Source: Cohnella kolymensis | GTDB lineage: Bacteria; Bacillota; Bacilli; Paenibacillales; Paenibacillaceae | Reading direction: 5' to 3' | Assembly (NCBI RefSeq): GCF_000829465.1 | Contig: NZ_JXAL01000019.1 | Coordinates: forward strand, 1 to 41,613 | Length of the DNA: 41,613 nt | Shown: in pieces, positions 35,901-41,613 of the stretch | How positions within the stretch are numbered: the stretch's first letter is position 1 | Layout of the letters: each line of letters begins with the position of its first letter | Position numbers and translations under genes: made by a program | Notes under the pieces: model-generated | Database searches by the model: none | Seen by the model: only the letters and a program-made list of their open reading frames with translations | Told to the model about the DNA's origin: nothing

Positions 35901-36014
35901 CGGATGATCGGAGTCATCTCCCACGTCCATGAATTGAAGCAGGCGTTCCCGGCTGCACTGGAAGTGAGCAAAACTAAAGAAGGCCACAGCCGCACTGCTT
36001 TTGTTCTCAGATAA
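32922..36014 (+). CDS. sbcC: Exonuclease SbcCD, ATPase subunit C
   Basis: This 1030-residue Rad50/SMC-type ATPase has Walker A 'GNTGAGKTTIFDAICFALYG' at 35-54, a first long coiled coil, the zinc hook CPVC at 521-524 ('CPVCGSSEHPD'), a second coiled coil rich in Glu, Gln and Arg, the ABC signature 'LSGGEKFNASLCLALG' near 933, and Walker B 'MMFIDEGFGSLDEE' near 965-978. Two such subunits tether DNA and drive SbcD. The length is normal and the gene intact. A strong terminator follows. Confidence 0.97.
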   Translation: MKPVRLSMTAFGPYRHTETIDFSLLENRRLFVISGNTGAGKTTIFDAICFALYGCASGEDRAEPRMLRSHFADDEVYTAVDYHFSIGKRSYRIFRQMAHRRGSNKNETGGKAELYETTSGQEVPCIDRFTVSDVNQKVEAVIGLTQEQFSQIVMLPQGEFRKLLTSDTENKEEILRRIFRTGLYKKLEERFYQRNRELQDALKQAKSMQDVYTKQAEETLPQREGSELSVTLDQEYISAGQLLEGLTQEISHYESSAAETAQRKTEIAERLSLQETALREAMALGSRFMQLTEKRTQKELMEGRLSEINESEQAVHLAEQASRIKPYEEQARESQSQLELKRNQQQLKLAEVETAESGHALAEERFRTEEAREPERREAERELQKLTELVPVVHTLDEKRREVEILLAEEKACEAKRESSEAQLTALREEKRSKSEQLQLLEAESSKLPEKLDQYERMKQKYKLLKELLELDRRLAELSELSVRQEQAAVLKRAEHDQLESQWLEGQAGLLAAHLHDGMPCPVCGSSEHPDKAFSVSLIPSKEELQAAKEQLRHAEQQLSEAKAQAAAAGTGMNERTQMMTEYGITSEPFAEQLAKAEAEGKLLRTETDQMRRQADSLSPLRQQISQLDIRLEKLQAEREQLLARQHQLSVDRTSKESLLNNELNRIPEALRSSQRLAERIGAQETFVRKLSAAWQEAQQQRQTTHTRLVEEKANAAQITGQLAEAEQLSRQHALRFKEELTKSGFASAESYAAAKLPEAQRNNLKLHIEQFRSTFSSLLHQIAELEGELAGQTPPVLDELHEAIAVVKNELEAASTELHTLQRYMQEAQRLHTAIAKAHEQFKELELQQQQVADIYQMMKGDNSHKMSFERYILIEFLDQILNAANLRLQDLSNGQFLLQRSGRLEARGKQSGLGLDVYDAYTGQNRDVKSLSGGEKFNASLCLALGMTDVIQAYQGGVSIEMMFIDEGFGSLDEESLNKAIVTLIDLQRAGRMIGVISHVHELKQAFPAALEVSKTKEGHSRTAFVLR

Positions 36015-36026
36015 AATAAGCGAAAT

Positions 36027-36067
36027 GGAGAAGCCCTTAGAGCGATAACTGCTCTAAGGGCTTCTCC
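36027..36067. terminator. Bidirectional terminator between sbcC and the MFS gene
   Basis: GGAGAAGCCCTTAGAGC and GCTCTAAGGGCTTCTCC form a perfect 17-base stem around seven bases. It is followed by CCCTTTATT on the plus strand. The stop codon and last codons of the minus-strand MFS gene lie inside the hairpin, so one structure serves both converging transcripts. Confidence 0.92.
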
Positions 36068-37236
36068 CCCTTTATTCTTAGCGCTCGATGCTGTGCAATC
36101 GGAATGGAAAACAAACAAGCTAACGTCACGGTGATAATAAAGACAAACCAACGCCCGGCGAACTCCGTTAAAGACAGCGTTAAACTAAGGAGCAGGCAGC
36201 GGGTAGCCACCAGCAGACATTCCCTCCAGACGAGAAAAGAAGTTTGCCGAACGGCGCCTAAGTGTTGAATAAACCGGAACTGCTGGGTATTCCAGACGGT
36301 TGTAAAGAAGATCATCCCCACGGCGGTCAGCAGGTTTGAAGTAATTAAGGCTGCAGGTACTCGCAGAAGCACGATCAGGAAACCGGCAGCGAGCAGAAGA
36401 GTGCCCAACCAGAACCAGCGGCTCTCGCTTATTTTCACTCTGCGGAACATCCAGAAACCTATGATCGCGCATAAGGTGTACAGCATGTTTAACAATGCGA
36501 TTAACAGCTTGTCTTGTGTAACGGAGAATGTGAAAAGCAGCGTAAACAGATTTTGGAATTGCAGAAAAACTCCCCCCGCCAGGAGCGAAAACAACATCGA
36601 TATCGAACCGGGTTGACCGAATGCCGTACGAAACCGAAATCTTCCGTGTTCGTGCTTGTCCTCCGCATCAATCGGGCTCGGTAAAGTAATGCGCGGCATG
36701 TACGCCGAAAAGACAAGCATCAGCGCCACGAATAGGAGCATAAGCCAAAAGGAGCCGCCGTAACCGAAACCGTCGATCACCGTGGCCGCTGCGAAAGGGA
36801 CAGCCATGGACAGCACCTGGAACGTTACGCTTATATAGGCAAAATAGGGTGCAAACTCGCTGCTTTTGGCCTGCAATGCCACACTGAGGCTTTGCACGGC
36901 TTGCGCTAAGCCGAACATGAAGCCTACAGGCACACCCAGCAGTATGATCCACAGCATTCGGTTGTCGATGTGAACGTACATCAAATACAAGAAAGCCGCA
37001 GCCCCGCATACAGCGGAGACGGCGAGCGGCAGCCGAATAGAATAACGGGTCAGCAGCTTAGCCGCAGCGATGAACGCTATGCCCCAGCAGACAAACATGG
37101 ACATGTTGTACAGAGAAACTTCAGACACATGCTGACCCTGTTCCCAAATATATAAATTGACGAAAATCCCGATGTAGATAGCGATGACAGAGCTTAGCGT
37201 ATTCATAATGAGCAGTTTACGGATCTCTGTGGACAC
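36037..37236 (-). CDS. Major facilitator superfamily transporter
   Basis: This 399-residue membrane protein has about twelve helices in two halves separated by a charged loop near 'DAEDKHEHGRFRFRTAFGQPG' (about residues 190-210). The substrate is not evident. The start is GTG at 37236 with GGGGG six bases upstream. It follows the MalG-type permease gene by 26 bases and has no terminator before it, so it belongs to the cre-controlled sugar operon. A secondary transporter in a sugar ABC operon might export a product or sugar overflow, which is inference. Confidence 0.85.
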   Translation of the reverse strand: MSTEIRKLLIMNTLSSVIAIYIGIFVNLYIWEQGQHVSEVSLYNMSMFVCWGIAFIAAAKLLTRYSIRLPLAVSAVCGAAAFLYLMYVHIDNRMLWIILLGVPVGFMFGLAQAVQSLSVALQAKSSEFAPYFAYISVTFQVLSMAVPFAAATVIDGFGYGGSFWLMLLFVALMLVFSAYMPRITLPSPIDAEDKHEHGRFRFRTAFGQPGSISMLFSLLAGGVFLQFQNLFTLLFTFSVTQDKLLIALLNMLYTLCAIIGFWMFRRVKISESRWFWLGTLLLAAGFLIVLLRVPAALITSNLLTAVGMIFFTTVWNTQQFRFIQHLGAVRQTSFLVWRECLLVATRCLLLSLTLSLTEFAGRWFVFIITVTLACLFSIPIAQHRALRIKGEKPLEQLSL

Positions 37237-37261
37237 GGCTTGCCCCCTTTTCGTCTGATTC

Positions 37262-38107
37262 TTATTTCACCGCGCCGGCTGTAATACCGCTGGCTATTCT
37301 GCGTTGGAAGATAATATAGACGAGCAATACAGGCACGATAATAATGAACAACGCCGCAAAAAGCGGACCCCACTCGGTGCGGTATTGCATCTCCGCTTGC
37401 AGCACGGCGATTTGCACGGGAAGCGTGTATTGTACCGGGTCATTGACGAGAATCGTACCCATGATGAACTCGTTCCAGACATTCAAAATGTTGATGATGG
37501 CGATGGTGATGAGTCCGGGCTGGGAAAGCGGCAGCATGACCCGGAAAAAGGTTCCGTAGTAAGAAGCGCCGTCCATGATTGAAGCTTCCTCCAGCTCTTT
37601 GGGGAGCGATCTGAAAAAGCCGACGAGCACAAATATGCCGAAAGCGAGCACGCTCGAAGTATACACCAGGATCAGTCCAAGCTTCGTGTTGATCAAATGC
37701 ATGGAGTTCATCAAGAAGAACAACGGAATGAGCGCCAGAATGAAAGGAACCATCATAGACGATACATAGAGCAAATACAAAGCATTGCTTCCCTTAAATT
37801 GATATCGCGCCAGCACATAAGCCGTCGTTGCGGATAACAGCAATCCGAGCAGTGTTGAACCGATCGTTACGACGAGTGAATTGACGAAATAGACGTTAAA
37901 GCTGTAGCTCTCCCACACATAGGAAAAATTGGACCATATCAACGGCATGTTGGGCAGAGCCCATGGCGCGTTCAGGAAAAATTGCTCGTTGTCTTTCAGC
38001 GCATCCAGCAGCGTCCAGAGCAGCGGATACAACACGGAGACGCTCCAAAGGATGAGAAGCGCGTAGAATATGACTTTCACGACAGGGTTTCTGATGCCGT
38101 CACTCAT
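37262..38107 (-). CDS. Carbohydrate ABC transporter permease (MalG type)
   Basis: This 281-residue inner-membrane subunit has six helices and the EAA loop 'ELEEASIMDGASYYGTFFRVMLPLSQPG'. Typical flanking stretches are 'YVLARYQFKGSNALY' and 'NVWNEFIMGTILVNDPVQYTLPVQIAVLQ'. An in-frame codon at 38146 would add 13 residues and overlap the previous gene. GGAGGGAG lies eight bases before the ATG at 38107, so I took the shorter form. It pairs with the permease upstream. Confidence 0.92.
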   Translation of the reverse strand: MSDGIRNPVVKVIFYALLILWSVSVLYPLLWTLLDALKDNEQFFLNAPWALPNMPLIWSNFSYVWESYSFNVYFVNSLVVTIGSTLLGLLLSATTAYVLARYQFKGSNALYLLYVSSMMVPFILALIPLFFLMNSMHLINTKLGLILVYTSSVLAFGIFVLVGFFRSLPKELEEASIMDGASYYGTFFRVMLPLSQPGLITIAIINILNVWNEFIMGTILVNDPVQYTLPVQIAVLQAEMQYRTEWGPLFAALFIIIVPVLLVYIIFQRRIASGITAGAVK

Positions 38108-38123
38108 CGGTTTGTCTCCCTCC

Positions 38124-39026
38124 TCAGCTGAGCTCCACAGATTCATGACGCATGAGGCGTTGGAGAACGACGGTCGTGATGAGCGAAAGCGCCAGTATGA
38201 GTACGCCGATTGCGGCTCCGAAGCCGAAGTGATATTGCCTGAATGCCATTTGGTACAAGTACGAACCCATGACCTGAGTCGTATTGTCCGGCCCGCCCTC
38301 GGTCATAATCCAGACGATGACGAAGGAGCCGTTCAGTGTGGTCATCATGATGTTCAGGATGGACACTTTCATCTGCTCCCATATCAGAGGAACTGTAATC
38401 CGGCGAAACTGCGTCCATTGGCCGGCACCTTCAATATTCGCCGCTTCATAATAGGATGCCGGAATATTCTGAATGGCTGCAATCATGAGAATCATATAAA
38501 ACCCGATTCCCGCCCAGATCGACGGAGGAAGCAGCATCCATATCGTATGCTGGGGAAAACCCAGCCAGGTGATATCTACTTTCGATTCGGTAAATAGGGA
38601 AAGAAATCCGTTAAGAAACCCGATTTGCGGATTGTATATGAAGTTCCACAGTACGCCGATAACGACGACGGAAATGACATTCGGAATGAAAAATATCGAC
38701 CTGAAAAAACCGGCCATTCTGAATTTGAAGCGCGTCAAGGCAACGGCAAAAAAAGTGGCAATGATCATGATGCCGATCACTTTGCCTGCAACAAGAAAAT
38801 AATCGTTGCCGATGGCTCGCCAAACGATCGGATCGTTGAACATTTCTGTGAAGTTGCCGAGTCCGACAAAGTCTTTGGTCTCCGACATGCCGGACCAATC
38901 GAACAAGGAGTAATATAAGGCCTGCAAAACCGGATAAATGGTAAAGACACAAAAGAACAAAAATGTAGGAACGATGAACGAAATAATAAATACATTTCTA
39001 TGCCGCTTGACCGTCCCCGTCGACAT
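38124..39026 (-). CDS. Sugar ABC transporter permease (MalF type)
   Basis: This 300-residue inner-membrane subunit has six helices: 'FIVPTFLFFCVFTIYPVLQALYYSLFDWSG' near the N-terminus and the EAA loop 'YEAANIEGAGQWTQFRRITVPLIW'. The C-terminal part 'TQVMGSYLYQMAFRQYHFGFGAAIGVLILALSLITTVVLQRLM' is typical of the MalF/UgpA group. It is the second gene of the operon, separated from the binding-protein gene by a gap of about 90 bases that contains a large hairpin. Confidence 0.92.
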   Translation of the reverse strand: MSTGTVKRHRNVFIISFIVPTFLFFCVFTIYPVLQALYYSLFDWSGMSETKDFVGLGNFTEMFNDPIVWRAIGNDYFLVAGKVIGIMIIATFFAVALTRFKFRMAGFFRSIFFIPNVISVVVIGVLWNFIYNPQIGFLNGFLSLFTESKVDITWLGFPQHTIWMLLPPSIWAGIGFYMILMIAAIQNIPASYYEAANIEGAGQWTQFRRITVPLIWEQMKVSILNIMMTTLNGSFVIVWIMTEGGPDNTTQVMGSYLYQMAFRQYHFGFGAAIGVLILALSLITTVVLQRLMRHESVELS

Positions 39027-39050
39027 CCGCGCTCACCGTCCTTCAAGTTC

Positions 39051-39090
39051 GCGAAGGATGATTAAGGCGGCCGCCCCAATCACCCTTCGC
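39051..39090 (-). promoter_or_regulatory. Inverted repeat between binding-protein and permease genes
   Basis: GCGAAGGATGATT (39051-39063) and AATCACCCTTCGC (39078-39090) pair at 12 of 13 positions around a G+C-rich loop. No T run follows. Such hairpins after a binding-protein gene can stabilise its mRNA or partly stop transcription, so that more binding protein than permease is made. This role is inferred. Confidence 0.6.
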
Positions 39091-39115
39091 TTGATCTTGC
39101 CTTCAATTCGCAGTC

Positions 39116-40492
39116 TTACTTCGATGCTTTTTTGACTACGTCCGTTACGCGCTTAACCCATTCTTCAGGAGTGATCGTCTTAATGGTCAGCGCATCCGTC
39201 GCGTCCATCATCGCTTTATCCACGTCTGCGTTATACGTGATGGTCGGAACGACGACAGTATTCGCATCGGTCAAATACTTCGCCGCATCTTTAACGAAGT
39301 TCGGCGCATTGGAGCTGCTGATATCGCCTTTGATGTTCGAAGGGGCGCCGCTGAGCTCAGCCCACTGGGAAGCTTGCGCTTTCGAGAAGATGAATTGGAG
39401 GAACGCTTTTGCCGCTTCTTTGTTTTTGCCTTTCTTGGCCACCGCTACGGTTGCCGTGGATGTATTGGCTACAACCTTGCCGCCGGCATCATGGGTGATG
39501 GAAGGAATGAAGCCGAAGTCGAACCCTTCCGGAATATCTTTGGACATTTCGTTAGGCAGCCATAGACCGTTCGGGATAAATGCATCTTTGTGCTGCAGGA
39601 ACAGCATTTGCGAGTCGGTGTGATTGATTTGAATGGAGGCTTTGTCGATGAATCCCTTGTCGCGCATTTGGACGATTTTATTGAGTGCGGTAAGAACAGC
39701 CGGCTTCTCGAAAGCTTCCACCTTATTCGCCGCCATGTCCTGCAGAATGGAGTAGTCGTTATTATTGGCCGCCACTATGGCAGGGAATAGAATGGCTCCG
39801 TTAATGTAGTAAGGGTATTTACCGGTATGGATGAAAGGCGTGACGCCGTCCGCTTTGATTTTCTCGCTCACTTCCATGAAGGAGTTGAAATCAGTCGGTT
39901 CCGTCCAGCCTTTGTCCGCAAACAGCTTTTTGTCCCAGAAAACACCCCAAGAATTAAGGACCAGCGGAATATTGAAGGTTTTACCGTCATATTGCTGAGG
40001 AGGCTGTGCCAAAAGGTCTGTAATCAGTTCGCCGTCGATGTTCTTAGCCGTCTTGATCCAGTCCGTCAAGTCTTCGAGCAGATCGTCTTCGACCATTTGC
40101 CGGTCATTGATGCCTGCGCCGTCAATGTATACGAAATCAGGCGGATTTCCCCCGATCCAGCGCGGTTTGTTCTGATCGTTGATTTTTGGCCCTGCCGATT
40201 GTTTGATTTTCAGATCCGGATTTGCAGCTTGGAAATCCGCAATGACTTTTTTCCACCATTTGTCTCCGAAACCGCCTACGAAGTATTGGATTTCAAAGTC
40301 GCCCGTCAATTTCGTTGCCGTGTCGCCCGATCCGGACGGCGAAGCCGGCTGTGAGGCAGGAGCGGAAGATTGCGCACTGCCGGAAGGCGAATTGGACGCT
40401 TCCTTGTTCGAACCGCCGCCGCATGCTGCAAGCGTCAGTATGACCAACAGCAAGGCCATAGTAAGTGCCGTGATTTTTTTGTTGAACCTCAT
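39116..40492 (-). CDS. Sugar-type extracellular substrate-binding lipoprotein
   Basis: This 458-residue lipoprotein begins 'MRFNKKITALTMALLLVILTLAACGGGSN', with the lipobox LAAC, then a Ser/Pro/Gly linker and a family-1 solute-binding fold ('FEIQYFVGGFGDKWWKKVIADFQAANPDLKIKQSAGP', 'PPDFVYIDGAGIN', 'NGLWLPNEMSKDIPEGFDFGF'). It probably binds an oligosaccharide or N-acetylglucosamine-like sugar, but the ligand is not certain. A TTG at 40507 is in frame. The ATG at 40492, with GGGAGG seven bases before it, gives a proper signal peptide. It is the first gene of the operon, with promoter and cre site directly upstream. Confidence 0.92.
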   Translation of the reverse strand: MRFNKKITALTMALLLVILTLAACGGGSNKEASNSPSGSAQSSAPASQPASPSGSGDTATKLTGDFEIQYFVGGFGDKWWKKVIADFQAANPDLKIKQSAGPKINDQNKPRWIGGNPPDFVYIDGAGINDRQMVEDDLLEDLTDWIKTAKNIDGELITDLLAQPPQQYDGKTFNIPLVLNSWGVFWDKKLFADKGWTEPTDFNSFMEVSEKIKADGVTPFIHTGKYPYYINGAILFPAIVAANNNDYSILQDMAANKVEAFEKPAVLTALNKIVQMRDKGFIDKASIQINHTDSQMLFLQHKDAFIPNGLWLPNEMSKDIPEGFDFGFIPSITHDAGGKVVANTSTATVAVAKKGKNKEAAKAFLQFIFSKAQASQWAELSGAPSNIKGDISSSNAPNFVKDAAKYLTDANTVVVPTITYNADVDKAMMDATDALTIKTITPEEWVKRVTDVVKKASK

Positions 40493-40518
40493 TAAGAATC
40501 CTCCCAAGTCATTTGGTT

Positions 40519-40547
40519 TTTGTACCGATGACTGAGAGCGCTGTCAA
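40519..40547 (-). promoter_or_regulatory. Sigma-A promoter of the sugar ABC/MFS operon
   Basis: On the minus strand a perfect TTGACA (40547-40542) is followed after 17 bases by TACAAA (40524-40519). Transcription would start near 40512, about 20 bases before the ATG at 40492, leaving room for the GGGAGG ribosome site. Confidence 0.7.
40533..40546. promoter_or_regulatory. Catabolite-responsive element (cre)
   Basis: TGAGAGCGCTGTCA matches the 14-base consensus TGWNANCGNTNWCA at every fixed position. It overlaps the -35 box and the spacer of the operon's promoter, where bound CcpA would exclude RNA polymerase. Repression by preferred sugars is therefore expected. Confidence 0.85.
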
Positions 40548-40595
40548 TATTCTAATTCTATTATTCCGTTCAGCAAGGAATCCTGTCAACAGCTT

Positions 40596-41042
40596 TTATG
40601 GCGCCGACATGCCTGCAGCCAGGCCGATAATCAATAGAAGTAAAACAAGCAGCAGTACCATGCCGTTCAGGATGGTGCCGATAATCGCGAACATTTTTCT
40701 ATAACCCGCCCGCGCGAGGCCGATAATACCTAGAATCAGCCCGATGAAATGGATCACGATGAAAAGGGGGAACAGAATGATATAGGGCAAAATGGGTGTG
40801 ACAGCGGCGATGATTTCTTCTTCGGTCATCGTCGGATTGCCGTTCGGATCCACGAGCGTGGAGAGATCGAGCGTGGATGAAACCAGGCTCACAATGACAG
40901 TGGTGACGATGATTAAGCCGAGTATACCCACTATGCCCATGATAAACGATGCGATGCCGAACCCGCTGTGCTTGAGAGGGGCGTTGGGCTCCCTTACCGG
41001 TTCGAAAGCCGGCTTGTTGTCGAACGGTTCTTGTTCACTCAT
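40596..41042 (-). CDS. DUF4190-type small membrane protein
   Basis: This 148-residue protein has a polar, acidic N-terminal tail and about four hydrophobic segments. The first, 'GFGIASFIMGIVGILGLIIVTTVIVSLV', and a later 'FIGLILGIIGLARAGYRKMFAIIGTILNGMVLLLVLLLLIIGLAAG' give the repeated 'GIxxxIxGIxGL...' pattern of the DUF4190 family. The function of the family is unknown. GAGGTG lies seven bases before the ATG at 41042. It is divergent from the DUF423 gene. Confidence 0.75.
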   Translation of the reverse strand: MSEQEPFDNKPAFEPVREPNAPLKHSGFGIASFIMGIVGILGLIIVTTVIVSLVSSTLDLSTLVDPNGNPTMTEEEIIAAVTPILPYIILFPLFIVIHFIGLILGIIGLARAGYRKMFAIIGTILNGMVLLLVLLLLIIGLAAGMSAP

Positions 41043-41112
41043 GACATTTCACCTCATTCAAGTTATGATAATCAAAGGTTTGCAGCTGACTGCACAAGGA
41101 GGTCTATCCTAT

Positions 41113-41487
41113 ATGAACAAGTATACAAAAATTGGAGCCGTCGCCGCCATGTTATCCGTCGTCTTGGGTGCCTTCGGGGCACATATGCTCAAGGATTGGC
41201 TGACTAAGGACGCTCTGGAGGTTTATCAGACCGGCGTTCAGTATCATATGTATCACGCCATAGGCATTTTGCTGGTTGCCGCCCTCATCGACCGGCTGCC
41301 GTCCCGCAAAGCGGCCGTCTGGGCGGCGCGGCTGCTGTTGCTTGGTATTGTGCTGTTTTCCGGCAGTCTCTATGCTTTGGCGCTAAGCGGCGTTAAAATT
41401 TTGGGCGCCGTTACCCCTCTCGGAGGCGTCGCTTTTATCGCAGGCTGGATCTGCCTAGCATTTGCAGCACGTAACGTTACCAAGTAA
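41113..41487 (+). CDS. DUF423 family membrane protein (YwdK-like)
   Basis: This 124-residue protein has four helices and the family's patterns 'GAVAAMLSVVLGAFGAHMLKD', 'YQTGVQYHMYHAIGILLVAAL', 'LLLLGIVLFSGSLYALALSG' and 'LGAVTPLGGVAFIAGWICLAFAA'. The function is unknown. A longer frame extends upstream, but AAGGAGG lies ten bases before the ATG at 41113, and the normal family N-terminus begins there. Confidence 0.92.
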   Translation: MNKYTKIGAVAAMLSVVLGAFGAHMLKDWLTKDALEVYQTGVQYHMYHAIGILLVAALIDRLPSRKAAVWAARLLLLGIVLFSGSLYALALSGVKILGAVTPLGGVAFIAGWICLAFAARNVTK

Positions 41488-41499
41488 TTACCCAACACG

Positions 41500-41533
41500 C
41501 AGAGGATAGTTACATTGTAACTTCCTCTGTTTT
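41500..41533 (+). terminator. Terminator after the DUF423 gene
   Basis: CAGAGGA pairs with TCCTCTG, and an inner GTTAC pairs with GTAAC across a small internal loop, followed by TTTTCC. It lies 12 bases after the stop. The last 80 bases of the window hold nothing I can recognise. Confidence 0.8.
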
Positions 41534-41613
41534 CCTTTATTCGAGGAAATGATGCAAAATGTTCGAATGAGAGCACTGGCTACTGCCGGTATGTACTGTA
41601 AGGCGGCTGAACC

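Noticed and set aside
40493..40507. TTG at 40507 as the start of the binding-protein gene
   Set aside because: The ribosome site GGGAGG (40500-40505) would lie inside the coding sequence; the ATG at 40492 fits it.

Overview
The window looks like chromosome from a spore-forming, Paenibacillus-like Firmicute of moderate G+C. The reasons are strong AGGAGG-type ribosome sites, a gene for the sporulation-linked protein YhbH, an SLH-anchored surface protein, and two sugar ABC importers (binding protein plus two permeases) without their own ATPase, as expected for hosts with a shared MsmX-type ATPase. A perfect CcpA (cre) site overlaps one promoter. I saw no rRNA, tRNA, CRISPR array, transposase, integrase or prophage structural cluster.

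Layout. (1) 1-2936: an orphan binding-protein lipoprotein and an isochorismatase-family hydrolase, divergent from a LysR regulator. (2) 3161-7834: one large DUF4011-helicase-nuclease gene, a candidate single-gene defence system in an A+T-rich stretch. (3) 8020-11164: a TetR regulator and an MMPL/RND exporter in one operon, with three tandem 17-bp repeats at the promoter. (4) 11345-11836: a 3' fragment of yhbH. (5) 12135-19188, all minus strand: GNAT acetyltransferase, three tail-collar proteins, and a very long SLH surface protein with twelve alternating 66-residue repeats. (6) 19490-19985: a second, decayed 3' fragment of yhbH. (7) 20108-30282, all plus strand: IclR regulator with two operators, DUF1446 (AtuA-like), DUF4387, sugar-type ABC importer, two ADP-ribosylglycohydrolase-family enzymes and a PfkB kinase, which together look like an uncharacterised catabolic unit. 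(8) 30414-31558: yhbH itself. (9) 31756-36014: sbcD-sbcC. (10) 36037-40547: a cre-controlled operon of sugar binding protein, two permeases and an MFS transporter. (11) 40596-41487: a DUF4190 membrane protein and a DUF423 membrane protein.

The most striking structure is the set of three same-orientation copies of the yhbH 3' half. One is the end of the complete gene. The other two start at nearly the same codons, the DTSGSM metal-site motif. They bracket two gene modules of about 7.7 and 10.4 kb, each wholly on one strand. This is what serial integration into yhbH would leave if each incoming element rebuilt the gene with its own 3' end, yet no recombinase is visible.

A quality caveat: five genes (isochorismatase, MMPL, SLH protein, PfkB kinase, yhbH) are each broken by the apparent loss of a single base, usually in a short homopolymer. 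One added base restores each to normal family length. These look more like sequencing indels than biology, so I describe them as single genes.
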